From Thermoanaerobaculia bacterium (GTDB taxonomy: Bacteria; Acidobacteriota; Thermoanaerobaculia; Gp7-AA8): a DNA stretch of 64,000 nucleotides. The stretch covers positions 1 through 64,000 of the forward strand of contig JADGNZ010000034.1 in assembly GCA_017883205.1 (NCBI GenBank), given 5' to 3'. Shown here piece after piece: positions 53,859-62,338 of the stretch (the first letter of the stretch is position 1; each line of letters starts with the position of its first letter). The notes under the pieces are model-generated. The model was not told the origin of the DNA and ran no database searches. It saw only the letters and a list, made by a program, of their open reading frames with translations. A program made the translations under genes and the position numbers.

Positions 53859-54479
53859 TCAGTTCGTATCTCGCCCCGCGATTCGGTCGTTGAGCTGCGA
53901 GACCTGGTTCTTCAGGTCCAACAGTTCGGATCGAACTTCAGAGCGGTCAGCAATCTGCTCCGCCATTTGCTTCTCAAGCCTTCCCACCGCCGCCATGAGC
54001 GCGTAGTACTCGGTCTCGAGGCGCTTGGATACGACGTAGAGACCATCGACATGAGAAAGCATCTCCGTCCTCGTCGCCAGTGCTCCGATCTCAGCACGAA
54101 CGGTCTCGATCTCAGGTTTAACCATTCGCTCGAAAAAGAGCATCAAGACGGGCCATGTGACCATCTCAGCGCGCATGGCCTGTAGTTCCGCGCCCATGGC
54201 CTGAAGTTCCTCGCGTGTGGCCATTTCGCCGCGAATAGCCTGCAGCCCCGTGGCGATCTCGTCCCGCACGGCCTGCAGTTCCGTGCGTGTGGCCATCGTG
54301 TCGCGCATCGTGGCCATTTCGCCACGCACGGCCTGCACTTCCGTGCGTGTGGCCATCGTGTCGCGCATCGTGGCCATTTCGCCACGCATGTCCCGCATCT
54401 CACCGCGGATCTCGTTGAGTTCCGGTTGCACGACTTCGCGGTGAAAACGAAGCAGCGTATCGAATAGCTCGTCTGCCAC
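53859..54479 (-). CDS. Coiled-coil protein with internally duplicated heptads
   Basis: A 206-residue protein, almost wholly helical, with repeated ATMRDTMATRTEVQAVRGEM units (about 30-100), a weakly hydrophobic segment VTWPVLMLFFERMVKPEIET and a C-terminal coiled coil (VRSELLDLKNQVSQLNDRIA). The repeats come from a 60-bp tandem duplication. The GTG start is supported by a minus-strand TAGAAT 6 nt upstream. It resembles short accessory coiled-coil proteins of mobile or phage-like regions, but I cannot assign a function. Confidence 0.75.
   Translation of the reverse strand: MADELFDTLLRFHREVVQPELNEIRGEMRDMRGEMATMRDTMATRTEVQAVRGEMATMRDTMATRTELQAVRDEIATGLQAIRGEMATREELQAMGAELQAMRAEMVTWPVLMLFFERMVKPEIETVRAEIGALATRTEMLSHVDGLYVVSKRLETEYYALMAAVGRLEKQMAEQIADRSEVRSELLDLKNQVSQLNDRIAGRDTN
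54271..54390 (-). repeat. 60-bp tandem duplication within the coiled-coil gene
   Basis: Positions 54271-54330 and 54331-54390 match except for a few bases (GCCTGCAGTTCCGTGCGTG versus GCCTGCACTTCCGTGCGTG). Each codes for 20 residues of coiled coil. Confidence 0.9.
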
Positions 54480-54485
54480 GGCGCG

Positions 54486-54509
54486 ATTCTACCATCGCAT
54501 GAGTACAAT
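54486..54509. promoter_or_regulatory. Divergent leaderless -10 boxes between coiled-coil gene and kdsA
   Basis: The minus-strand TAGAAT (54486-54491) lies 6 nt before the GTG at 54479. The plus-strand TACAAT (54504-54509) lies 8 nt before the kdsA ATG at 54518. The whole divergent promoter region is only 38 bp. Confidence 0.55.
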
Positions 54510-54517
54510 GCCCCCGC

Positions 54518-55348
54518 ATGCAGACGCGCCCTATTGCCATCACCGACACCATCTCGTTCGGCGGTGGACACCCTCCCCTTTTCATCGCTGGACCGTGTGT
54601 GATCGAGTCGCGCGAGCATGCGCTGCGCATGGCCCGGACGCTTCTGGCACTGCGCGATGAGTTGAAGATCAACATCGTTTTCAAATCATCGTTCGACAAA
54701 GCGAACCGCACATCCATCGAGTCGTTTCGCGGTCCGGGCCTGGAGAAAGGGCTGGAAATTCTGCGGGCCGTGAAGGGCGAGACTGGCCTGCCGCTTCTCT
54801 CCGATATTCATGAATGGCAGCAGGCGGATCGCGCAGCCGAGGTGTTGGACATCATCCAGATTCCAGCGTTTCTCTGCCGGCAGACCGACCTCATCGCCGC
54901 AGCGGCCCGCACCGGAAAAGCGGTCGGTGTGAAGAAGGGGCAGTTCCTTTCGCCGGAGGAAGCGAAGAACATTCTCGACAAAGGGCGGGAGGCAGGGAAC
55001 GAGCGCGTTTTCATCACCGAGCGCGGATCATCGTTCGGATACCAGAACCTCGTCGTCGACATGCGCTCCTTCCCGATTCTGCGAAGCTTCGGTGCGCCCG
55101 TCGTCTACGACATCACGCACTCGATGCAGAAGCCCGGCGGCGAAGGCAAGCAGACCGGCGGTACGCCGCAGTTTGCGCGTCCGCTCGCGCGCGCGGCCGC
55201 TGCCGCGGGAGCGGAAGGTTTCTTCATGGAGGTTCACGACAACCCGCCCGCGGCGCTCAGCGATCGCACGACGCAGATCCGTCCGGGAGCGGTGCGGGAG
55301 ATCATCACCGACATCCTGGCCATGCGCGCGGCCTTGCCCGAAATCTGA
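54518..55348 (+). CDS. kdsA: KDO-8-phosphate synthase
   Basis: Condenses PEP and arabinose 5-phosphate into KDO 8-phosphate, 276 residues. Typical segments are FIAGPCVIESREHALRMA, FKSSFDKANRTSIESFRGPG, the substrate loop LLSDIHE and the C-terminal EVHDNPPAALSD. The Cys of metal-dependent KdsA enzymes may be represented near PCVIES. The mRNA appears leaderless. It ends 13 nt before the membrane glycosyltransferase-like gene, so the two are likely co-transcribed. Confidence 0.96.
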   Translation: MQTRPIAITDTISFGGGHPPLFIAGPCVIESREHALRMARTLLALRDELKINIVFKSSFDKANRTSIESFRGPGLEKGLEILRAVKGETGLPLLSDIHEWQQADRAAEVLDIIQIPAFLCRQTDLIAAAARTGKAVGVKKGQFLSPEEAKNILDKGREAGNERVFITERGSSFGYQNLVVDMRSFPILRSFGAPVVYDITHSMQKPGGEGKQTGGTPQFARPLARAAAAAGAEGFFMEVHDNPPAALSDRTTQIRPGAVREIITDILAMRAALPEI

Positions 55349-55361
55349 TCGGCAACCGACG

Positions 55362-57170
55362 ATGTCACGACTCCAGCGCATCCTCGCCGCGGTCATCGCG
55401 CTCTACCTGCTGCTCATTCTTCTCGACCGATTCGTGCTCGTCGAGCTGTTCGTGCAGCGTGCCGGTCTGTCAATCCTGCTAGCTCTCGCCGCGTCGCTGG
55501 CCATCGTGGGATGCGGGTTCGCACTTCGATCTCTGCTCGCACGAGCGTGGAGCCCGGACGACTGCGATATCGCTCGCGATTTTCTACTCGGGTATCCCAT
55601 CTTCGGCGCTCTTTGCTTTCTCGCCGGGACGTTCAATGTCTCCTCGTGGTCGATGGCAACGTTGCTGATCGTCTGCGGTGCCGGCGGTCTCTACGTCGTC
55701 GTCCGGCGGCTCAAGTCTCGAATGCCGGCCATGCCCGCGCTGACAGAACCTCTCGCGCTCATTGCCATCGCCGTCGTGTTTCTCGCGGCGCTCATCGCCG
55801 CGCAGGCGCCTCCCACATCGCTCGACGAGCTTGCCTATCACCTGGCCGTGCCCTGGGCCTGGGTTCTCAATCATCGAGCCATCGATCTGCCTCTGATCTC
55901 GCACTCGTACTTCCCCCTCGGAATCGAGTCTGCCGATCTGCCGCTCCTGACAATCCTCGGCCAGATTCGCGGAGGAATTGCCTCGCACGTTCTTCATCTC
56001 GTCGCGGCGATCGCGGCGACGCTGGTGTTGTTTCGCCTGGCACGCGGTAACGCCCTCGCAGTTGCGGCGATCGTCACGACGCCGGCGTTGGCCCTCATCG
56101 CAGGCTGGTCACTCAACGACTGGCCGCTGATCGGTGTTTGCGCCGTTCTCGTTCTCGCGCTCGAACAGGATGATGCCCCTACTTGGGCAATCGCACTCGC
56201 CGCAGGACTGCTGACGAAGTACACGTTTATCCCGTTCGCCTTGGTGGGGTGTGGGGTGTGGGGTGTGGGGCGTCGGAAAGAAGCAAAGTCGATCGCCGAG
56301 TCGAGCAGTAGCTCCCACCCCCCACTCCCAGCCCCCCACGCCCTCATCATCGGCCTCGCCATCGGCTCGATCTTCCTGATCCGTAATCTCATCCTCACCG
56401 GGAATCCGATCGCGCCGTTTCTCTCCGCCGCGGCGCCGCATGTCGCCGGCTATCGCGCACCGTTTCTCTCCGACTACGTCTTCGAGGGACATTTCATCGA
56501 TGAAAGCCTGGGAGCCTCGCTCCTTGCGGCGTGCGCGCTTTCCGGCGGAGCACTTGCGTGGATTCTCGTCGCCGTCGCCGCACTGATGCTTCTGCTCGCG
56601 CCGTCATCGCGCATCCTTCTGCCGTTCCTCGTGATCCCGGCAGCACTGTCGAAGCACCCGCGCCGGTTCACGCGCATCGTCCTCGGCTTCGCCATCGTCG
56701 TGCAGCTCTTTCTCGTCGGCTATTTCGTCGACCGTAGCGGCGCCTTTTCGCTTCTCTCCGGCGTCGCCTCGGATTCCGAGTACCTGACGAAACAGCGCTC
56801 GTCGTATGCGGCGGCGCAGACCGTCGACGCCATGCTCCCACCGGATGCGAACGTATTGATCGTCGGTCTCAACGAGACGTATTGGTTCGCGCATCGGGTC
56901 CGCGGCGGGGGCAATTTCGACGGCCCGCGCGTCTCGCTCTATCTCGAGGCACCGGCGCCCGAAGCGCTCTACGCACGATTGGAGAAAGATGGCATCACGC
57001 ACGTGGCGATCATCGGCCCATCAGTTGCGGTTACGGCGGTTCCAGAAAAGCTGGCTGAGCGCGACACCTCACTCACGCCGCCGGCCCAGCGCATGCTGGC
57101 ACAGACGCTCGACCACTTCGCGTCGAGCGTGTCGTCCCGAGGATCTGCTACCGTATTCACATTGCGTTAG
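55362..57170 (+). CDS. Membrane glycosyltransferase-like protein (GT39/PMT type) with repeat insertion
   Basis: A 602-residue integral membrane protein with about 10-12 helices. A loop near residue 155 reads APPTSLDELAYHLAVPWAWV, fitting the D-E loop of PMT/ArnT-like lipid-linked sugar transferases. A soluble C-terminal domain of about 100 residues follows. Around residues 294-326, between two helices, a family A hairpin is read in frame (GCGVWGVGRRKEAKS, SSSSSHPPLPAPH). The protein may tolerate it as an extra loop. The frame upstream to 55092 overlaps kdsA and is rejected. Context with kdsA and kdsB suggests a surface-glycan role. Confidence 0.85.
   Translation: MSRLQRILAAVIALYLLLILLDRFVLVELFVQRAGLSILLALAASLAIVGCGFALRSLLARAWSPDDCDIARDFLLGYPIFGALCFLAGTFNVSSWSMATLLIVCGAGGLYVVVRRLKSRMPAMPALTEPLALIAIAVVFLAALIAAQAPPTSLDELAYHLAVPWAWVLNHRAIDLPLISHSYFPLGIESADLPLLTILGQIRGGIASHVLHLVAAIAATLVLFRLARGNALAVAAIVTTPALALIAGWSLNDWPLIGVCAVLVLALEQDDAPTWAIALAAGLLTKYTFIPFALVGCGVWGVGRRKEAKSIAESSSSSHPPLPAPHALIIGLAIGSIFLIRNLILTGNPIAPFLSAAAPHVAGYRAPFLSDYVFEGHFIDESLGASLLAACALSGGALAWILVAVAALMLLLAPSSRILLPFLVIPAALSKHPRRFTRIVLGFAIVVQLFLVGYFVDRSGAFSLLSGVASDSEYLTKQRSSYAAAQTVDAMLPPDANVLIVGLNETYWFAHRVRGGGNFDGPRVSLYLEAPAPEALYARLEKDGITHVAIIGPSVAVTAVPEKLAERDTSLTPPAQRMLAQTLDHFASSVSSRGSATVFTLR
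56242..56340. repeat. Hairpin family A, copy 7, inserted in frame in a coding sequence
   Basis: A G-rich arm GGTGGGGTGTGGGGTGTGGGG lies at about 56242-56271 and a C-rich arm CTCCCACCCCCCACTCCCAG at about 56312-56331. The insertion is about 99 bp, a multiple of three, and keeps the membrane-protein frame open. Confidence 0.85.
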
Positions 57171-57178
57171 GAGCCGCT

Positions 57179-57559
57179 ATGGAAAAAGTCAACGGAATCG
57201 GCGGAATCTTCTTCAAGTCTGACGACGCTCCCGCCTTGCGCGACTGGTATCGCAATCACCTCGGCATCCCCGTCGACGACTCGTACGGCGGCGCATCCTT
57301 CGAATGGCGCGAGAAGGAGAATCCGGACGTCGTCGGCACGACCGTCTGGTCGCCCTTTCCTTCGACGACGAAGTACTTCGACCCCACCCGCGCTCCATTC
57401 ATGATCAATTACCGAGTCAGCGATCTCGACGCCATGCTCGCGCAGCTACGAGACGCCGGAGCCGTCGTCGATGAGAAGATCGAAGACACCGACTACGGCC
57501 GCTTCGGCTGGGCAACGGATCCGGAGGGCAATCGGTTCGAGCTGTGGCAGCCGAAGTAG
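57179..57559 (+). CDS. VOC/glyoxalase-fold protein
   Basis: A 126-residue protein of the vicinal oxygen chelate fold. Two beta-alpha-beta units are seen, with NGIGGIFFKSDDAPALRDWY at the start and FGWATDPEGNRFELWQPK at the end, where the Glu is the usual metal ligand. Family members include glyoxalase I, dioxygenases and resistance proteins, so substrate is unknown. A good Shine-Dalgarno (TTAGGAGCC) precedes the ATG. It lies 8 nt after the glycosyltransferase-like gene. Confidence 0.88.
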   Translation: MEKVNGIGGIFFKSDDAPALRDWYRNHLGIPVDDSYGGASFEWREKENPDVVGTTVWSPFPSTTKYFDPTRAPFMINYRVSDLDAMLAQLRDAGAVVDEKIEDTDYGRFGWATDPEGNRFELWQPK

Positions 57560-57571
57560 GGAGCGCGACAC

Positions 57572-57661
57572 TCAGACACTCAGCCGGTCGCGCAACTGGT
57601 TCCAGCTCTGCAGCCGGATCAGCTCCCGCATCTCATCGCCAACCGATGCCATCTCCGTCAT
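57572..57661 (-). CDS. Possible 29-residue small protein with strong Shine-Dalgarno
   Basis: On the minus strand, GGGGAGG and a 7-nt spacer precede an ATG that opens a 30-codon frame ending TGA. The product begins MTEMASVGDEMRELIRLQSW and is predicted helical. It is divergent from the SARP-receiver gene and convergent with the VOC gene. The ribosome binding site is better than that of most genes in the window, which is the main reason to list it. No family recognised. Confidence 0.45.
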   Translation of the reverse strand: MTEMASVGDEMRELIRLQSWNQLRDRLSV

Positions 57662-57752
57662 CCGTCGACCTCCCCTTTTCGGAGAGTATGGGAGGCGCCG
57701 ATGAAAGTCGAAACACTTTTCCTCAACTTACTGAGATAATTGCCAGACACGA

Positions 57753-58886
57753 ATGTCTTCTCTCCGATTGGAGCTGCTGGGTGATTTTATGATCCGCTCC
57801 GCCGATGGCTCGCTCGCCACGATTGGCGCGAAGAAATCGCAGGCGTTGCTGGCGTATCTTGCGGTGAAGCCCGGCCAGCATGTGTCTCGCGAGAAACTGG
57901 CTGGCCTGCTCTGGTCGAGCACCGGTCCGGACCAGGCGCGACAGAGCCTTCGGCAGACGCTGTCGACCGTTCGCAAGGAGCTGTCGCAGATCGCTCCCAG
58001 GCAGAAAACGCTCATCGAGGAAGGCGATCTCCTCAGCCTCGACTCATCGGTTACTTGTGATGCCCCGGAGATGGAGGCGTTGATTGCTACTGGCACCGAG
58101 GCCGGGATTGCTCAGGCTCTCGATCTCTACCGCGGCGACTTCCTCGACGGCTTCTACATCAATGAAGAGCGGTTCGATCAGTTCGTCATCGGAGAGCGCG
58201 ACCGTCTCCACAGGCTCGCGCTCCGCGCACATGCGCAGATGGTCGAACTGCAGTCCCGCAGCGGAAGATTGGACGAGGCCATTGCCACCGCGCAGCGGTC
58301 GCTGCGGCTCGATATTCTGCAGGAGCCGATGCATCGCACGTTGATGCGCCTCTATCTTCAGAGCGGAGATCTCGTGGAGGCGTTGCAGCAGTACGAGCTT
58401 TGCGCGAAGGTGCTGAAACGGGAGCTGAGCATCGAGCCTGACGCGGAGACGAAGGCGTTGCAGCGCGAGATCGTGCAACTGCGCGCAAAGCGTGGTGCAG
58501 CCGCGAGTACTGCCGTAGAGACGAAGAAGACCGTCCTCGTCGTCGAGGACAACGCGCTGAGCCGCGAGCTCACGAAGGCGGTCCTCAAAAGTGCCGGCTA
58601 CTCCGTCGTCGTGGCGAAGGATGGCGCCGAGGCGATGATGCTGGTGGGAAGAGATAAGATCGATCTGCTTCTCATCGATGTCGATCTCCCCTACATCGAT
58701 GGCCACTCGCTGCTGCAGGCGATGCATGAGAACGGCGTCAACGTACCGGCCGTCTTCATCTCCGGGCTTCCCGGCGAAGACGTCGAGATCCGCGCGTTCG
58801 AAGTGGGAGCCGCCGACTTCATCCGCAAGCCGGTGACGAACAGCGTGCTCCTCGCACGAGTGGCGAAAGTGATGAAGGACGCCTGA
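57753..58886 (+). CDS. SARP-type regulator with BTAD domain and C-terminal receiver
   Basis: A 377-residue transcription regulator. An N-terminal winged-helix DNA-binding domain of the OmpR-like SARP type (about 1-95, KSQALLAYLAVKPGQHVSRE, GLLWSSTGPDQARQSLRQTL) is followed by a BTAD helical domain (about 100-245, YRGDFLDGFYI) and a C-terminal response-regulator receiver (about 258-376). The phospho-acceptor Asp lies in LLLIDVDLPYIDG and the conserved Lys in DFIRKPVT. Receiver at the C-terminus of a SARP is an unusual order. No histidine kinase is adjacent. It may be regulated by the lone kinase at 2539 or another. Confidence 0.92.
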   Translation: MSSLRLELLGDFMIRSADGSLATIGAKKSQALLAYLAVKPGQHVSREKLAGLLWSSTGPDQARQSLRQTLSTVRKELSQIAPRQKTLIEEGDLLSLDSSVTCDAPEMEALIATGTEAGIAQALDLYRGDFLDGFYINEERFDQFVIGERDRLHRLALRAHAQMVELQSRSGRLDEAIATAQRSLRLDILQEPMHRTLMRLYLQSGDLVEALQQYELCAKVLKRELSIEPDAETKALQREIVQLRAKRGAAASTAVETKKTVLVVEDNALSRELTKAVLKSAGYSVVVAKDGAEAMMLVGRDKIDLLLIDVDLPYIDGHSLLQAMHENGVNVPAVFISGLPGEDVEIRAFEVGAADFIRKPVTNSVLLARVAKVMKDA

Positions 58887-58942
58887 TCCTGCGACCGGAT
58901 CGCGCAGGTGGCGTGACGCTGTAACGGACACGTCGTCGAGAC

Positions 58943-60304
58943 TTAGATACAGCGCAGAATCGCGGCCGCCGACTTCTCCACATCCTCCGCCGTCGTTGAC
59001 CAGTTCGAGACCGAGATCCGCATCGCTGCCTTGCGCTGCCACGTCGTACCGGCCAGCCAGCAGGTCCCTTCCTTTTGAACGCGGCTGATGACGTCGCGCG
59101 TGAGCTCATCGCTGTCGCCGAAGCGGACGAGCACCTGGTTGAGGACGACGTCGTTGAGGATGGCCACGCGCGGATCGCGGGCCAGCAACTCCGCAAACTG
59201 GAGCGCGCGCTCACAACAGCCGTCGATCATCGCGGCGATGCCGCGCCTGCCGAGGGTGCGGATCGCAGCGTAAATCGCGAAGCCGCGCGCGCGCCGGGAG
59301 AACTCGGGAACCCAGTCGAAGTTGTCGCGCTCCGCGCCGCTGGTCTGCTCGAGATACTCCGCCGAGACCGTCATCGCCGCGCGATGCGATGCCGAATCGC
59401 GAACGATGACGATGCCGCTGTCATAGGGCACGTTGAGCCACTTGTGTGCATCGTTGGCCCACGAATCTGCCCACTCACAGCCCTCGAGCAGCGAGCGCTT
59501 CGATGGCGTGGCACGGCCCCACAAACCAAACGCGCCGTCGACGTGAAGCCAGGCGTTCCGTTCATGCGCGATCATTGCGATTGCCCGCAAGGGATCGACG
59601 GCGCCGCTGTTCACGTTGCCCGCCTGCGCACAAACGATCACCGGTCCATCGAGCGTGGCGAGAAGTTCGCGAAGTGAGTCGGCGCGCATCCTTCCCTGAT
59701 CATCGGCGTCAACCTTGCGCAGCGATCGCGTGCCGAACCCCAGCATCCGCATCGACGAATGAATCGTGATGTGCGACGCGGCGCTGACGACGAGATGGAC
59801 AGGCGGCGCACCAGTCAGACCATCCTCTTCAACGTTCCAACCGACGCGGCGAAGCACGCCGTGACGTGCCGCCGCCAGTGCGGTGAAGTTCGCCATCTGT
59901 CCACCGGTGACGAAGCCGACGCTCGCCGAGCGCGGGAGATCGAACAGCTCGAGCAGCCATTCGCGCGCGACGTCTTCCACCACCGACGCAGCAGGCGAGG
60001 TCGCGTAGATGCCGGCGTTCTGATCCCACGTGGATGTCAGCCAGTCAGCAGCGAGCGCAACCGGCAGACTTCCGCCGATTACAAAGCCGAAATAGCGCGG
60101 CCCGGCGCAGGCGATGAGGCCGCGGTCGGCACCCCGCACGAGCGCATCGAGCACGCCAGCCGGCTCTTCGCCATCATCGCTCAGAGGCACCTTGAGCGCA
60201 GCAACGAGCTCATCGCGCGTCGCGCGCGCACCGACGTGGCGATCGGGAAGTTGTCCAAGAAAGTCTCCCGCATGATCGCGGGCAAGATCGAGAAGAGTAC
60301 GCAT
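58943..60304 (-). CDS. PLP-dependent group II amino-acid decarboxylase
   Basis: A 453-residue enzyme of the aromatic-L-amino-acid/glutamate decarboxylase fold. The PLP-binding Lys lies in ADSWANDAHKWLNVPYDSG. GFVTGGQMANFTALAAARHG and the His in HVDGAFGLWG are the usual cofactor contacts. Substrate (tyrosine, DOPA, tryptophan or aspartate) cannot be determined. It is divergent from the ispG gene, with a family A hairpin in the gap, and convergent with the SARP-receiver gene. A TACGCT 7 nt upstream is a weak leaderless-type -10. Confidence 0.9.
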   Translation of the reverse strand: MRTLLDLARDHAGDFLGQLPDRHVGARATRDELVAALKVPLSDDGEEPAGVLDALVRGADRGLIACAGPRYFGFVIGGSLPVALAADWLTSTWDQNAGIYATSPAASVVEDVAREWLLELFDLPRSASVGFVTGGQMANFTALAAARHGVLRRVGWNVEEDGLTGAPPVHLVVSAASHITIHSSMRMLGFGTRSLRKVDADDQGRMRADSLRELLATLDGPVIVCAQAGNVNSGAVDPLRAIAMIAHERNAWLHVDGAFGLWGRATPSKRSLLEGCEWADSWANDAHKWLNVPYDSGIVIVRDSASHRAAMTVSAEYLEQTSGAERDNFDWVPEFSRRARGFAIYAAIRTLGRRGIAAMIDGCCERALQFAELLARDPRVAILNDVVLNQVLVRFGDSDELTRDVISRVQKEGTCWLAGTTWQRKAAMRISVSNWSTTAEDVEKSAAAILRCI

Positions 60305-60333
60305 GATGCGAAGCGTATCGGATTTTCTTGTGA

Positions 60334-60519
60334 GGGAGTGGGGGGTGGGGTGTAGGGAGTGGGAGATGGCGGGTAGCGTCGATGCGTCGGATCAAAGAAC
60401 CCGAGCAACGCGCGAAGCGCAATCAACCGACAACCGCAACCGACAACGTCAAGCGGGATGCGATCCAAACTGGCCGTGAGCTCTCTCCCACTCCCCACCC
60501 CCAACTCCCCACCCCCCGC
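60334..60519. repeat. Hairpin family A, copy 8
   Basis: Arm GGGAGTGGGGGGTGGGGTGT lies at about 60336-60355, and arm CTCCCACTCCCCACCCCCAA at 60484-60503. The loop of about 115 nt has no gene. It lies between the divergent decarboxylase and ispG genes, so the ispG promoter must lie in or beyond it. Confidence 0.85.
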
Positions 60520-60558
60520 AAAGGAAATCTTTCCTATCTCTTATCGTTACGCAATCGG

Positions 60559-61704
60559 ATGAAGCCCAGACAGACACGAGAGGTGCGGATCGGCAACGTC
60601 ACCATCGGCGGCAACCGGCCCATCGCCGTCCAATCGATGACGGCGACGAAGACGCAGGATGTCGCCGCCACGATCCGGCAGGTGGAGTTGCTCGAAGCCG
60701 CCGGCGCTGACGTGATCCGCATCGCCATCGATACCGCGAAAGACGTGACGGCGCTCGAAGAAGTGCGCGCCGCCCGCCCGAACGCCAACCTCGTCATCGA
60801 CCTTCAGGAGAACTACCGCCTGGCTGAGCGCGTCGCGCCCTTCGTGCAGAAGCTCCGCTACAACCCTGGTCACCTCTACCACATCGAGCGCGACAAACCG
60901 ATCACCGCCAAAGTCGCCTATATCGTCGACGTCGCGCGCGCGCACGGCTGCGCGATTCGCATCGGCGTCAATGCCGGCTCGGTCGATCCCGAGAAGCTCG
61001 ACAAGTATCCGAAAGAGGATTCGATCTCGCCGATGATCGACTCCGCGCTCGAGCACTGCCTGATGCTCGACGACCTCGGTTTCGATCAATACGTCGTCTC
61101 GCTCAAAGACTCTGATCCCAACAAGGTCATCGATGCGAACATCCGCTTCGCCGCGGCCCGTCCCGACGTCCCGCTCCACCTCGGCGTCACCGAAGCGGGC
61201 ATGCCGCCGGACGGCGTGATCAAGACGCGCGTCGCCTTCGAACAGCTCATCACACGCGGCATCGGCGACACACTCCGCGTCTCGCTGACGTTGCCATTCG
61301 AAAACAAGGGTGACGAGATCACCGTCGGCCGCAAGATTCTCGAAGACATCGCAAACGGTCGCCTCCGCTCGGTAGCACGCTTCGAACAAAAGGGGATGAA
61401 CATCATCAGTTGTCCCTCCTGCTCGCGCGTCGAGAACGAAGCGTTCATCGATCTCGCGCAGAACGTCAAAGAGATGACGAAGTACGCGAACGAGCACGAC
61501 ATCACGATCGCTGTGATGGGCTGCCGCGTGAACGGGCCCGGCGAGACCGATGACGCAGACCTCGGCATGTGGTGCGCGCCAACGTACGTCAATCTCAAGC
61601 GCGGGCCGGAGACGCTCGGCCACTACACGTATGATGAGATTCTCGGCCGTCTGCGCGTGGAGCTCGACAAATTGATTGAAGAGAAGCGAGGCGTCGCCGT
61701 TTGA
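60559..61704 (+). CDS. ispG: 4-hydroxy-3-methylbut-2-enyl diphosphate synthase (GcpE)
   Basis: MEP-pathway iron-sulphur enzyme, 381 residues. The N-terminal barrel begins [20 protein letters not shown]. The 4Fe-4S cysteines lie in [10 protein letters not shown] and in [10 protein letters not shown], with the Glu of the cluster motif following. A frame extending upstream to 60382 codes for the family A repeat and is rejected. The stop overlaps the TTG start of lspA, so the two are coupled. Presence of ispG shows isoprenoid synthesis by the MEP route. Confidence 0.96.
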   Translation: MKPRQTREVRIGNVTIGGNRPIAVQSMTATKTQDVAATIRQVELLEAAGADVIRIAIDTAKDVTALEEVRAARPNANLVIDLQENYRLAERVAPFVQKLRYNPGHLYHIERDKPITAKVAYIVDVARAHGCAIRIGVNAGSVDPEKLDKYPKEDSISPMIDSALEHCLMLDDLGFDQYVVSLKDSDPNKVIDANIRFAAARPDVPLHLGVTEAGMPPDGVIKTRVAFEQLITRGIGDTLRVSLTLPFENKGDEITVGRKILEDIANGRLRSVARFEQKGMNIISCPSCSRVENEAFIDLAQNVKEMTKYANEHDITIAVMGCRVNGPGETDDADLGMWCAPTYVNLKRGPETLGHYTYDEILGRLRVELDKLIEEKRGVAV

Positions 61705-62198
61705 AACGCATCCCCTATCTCGTTCTCTCCGTCATCGTGATCCTTGCCGACGCCTGGACGAAGTTCCTCGTCTCCTCGCGCATCGATCTGCACGAGTCGA
61801 TCCCGCTGATTCCCAACTTTCTTCAGCTCGTGCACGTCCGCAACACCGGCGCGGCATTCGGGATCGGCGCGAATGCCGACTCCCGTTTCGTTCCCCTGCT
61901 CCTGAACCTCGGCGCCATCGGAGTCTTCTTCTTCGTCGTCGCCTACGCCTTTCGCGCTGCAGTGACCGACCGCGTCCTTCAGACCGGACTGCACCTGATT
62001 CTCGGCGGCGCCATCGGCAATCTCATCGACCGCTTCCGCCTCGGCTACGTGGTCGATTTCGTCGACGTGTTCGTGAAGTCGCACCATTGGCCGGCATTCA
62101 ACGTCGCCGACTCCGCCATCTGCATCGGCATCGGTCTGCTCTTCCTCGATATGCGCAAGAAACCCGACGACGTCACCGCCGCGGAACCTGCGGCGTAA
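61701..62198 (+). CDS. lspA: Lipoprotein signal peptidase II
   Basis: Removes signal peptides from prolipoproteins, matching the many lipoproteins in this window. A 165-residue membrane protein with four helices. The two catalytic Asp residues lie in [19 protein letters not shown] and [11 protein letters not shown], and [11 protein letters not shown] is the third motif. It uses a TTG start that overlaps the ispG stop (TTTGA). The next ATG is too far inside. The stop lies just before the REP-RAYT module. Confidence 0.95.
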   Translation: MKRIPYLVLSVIVILADAWTKFLVSSRIDLHESIPLIPNFLQLVHVRNTGAAFGIGANADSRFVPLLLNLGAIGVFFFVVAYAFRAAVTDRVLQTGLHLILGGAIGNLIDRFRLGYVVDFVDVFVKSHHWPAFNVADSAICIGIGLLFLDMRKKPDDVTAAEPAA

Positions 62199-62202
62199 AC
62201 GA

Positions 62203-62287
62203 ACGTAGCGCCGTGATTGCGTAGCGCCATGATTGCGTAGCGCCGTCGGCTCGACGGCTGTACCGCCGCCGGCCCGGCGGCGACCCT
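62203..62287 (+). repeat. REP element F3 with triple GTAGCG head, upstream of RAYT
   Basis: Three heads occur at 16-nt spacing: GTAGCGCCGTGATTGC, GTAGCGCCATGATTGC, then GTAGCG, palindrome CCGTCGGCTCGACGG, CTGTACC and palindrome GCCGCCGGCCCGGCGGC. It is almost identical in its core to F1 at 5495-5549 and shares the triple-head design of F2. Confidence 0.9.
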
Positions 62288-62332
62288 TCCGAGGTACACT
62301 TCGCACTCCCACACCGCATCGCGCTGGCTCCG
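62288..62332 (+). promoter_or_regulatory. Leader of RAYT shared with the four-helix-bundle ORF
   Basis: It starts TCCGAGGTACACTTCGCACT, then CCCACACC, GCATCGCGCTGGCTCCG, and is similar to 45301-45345. TACACT (62295-62300) is the candidate -10. It directly follows the REP element. Confidence 0.6.
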
Positions 62333-62338
62333 CGCGAA

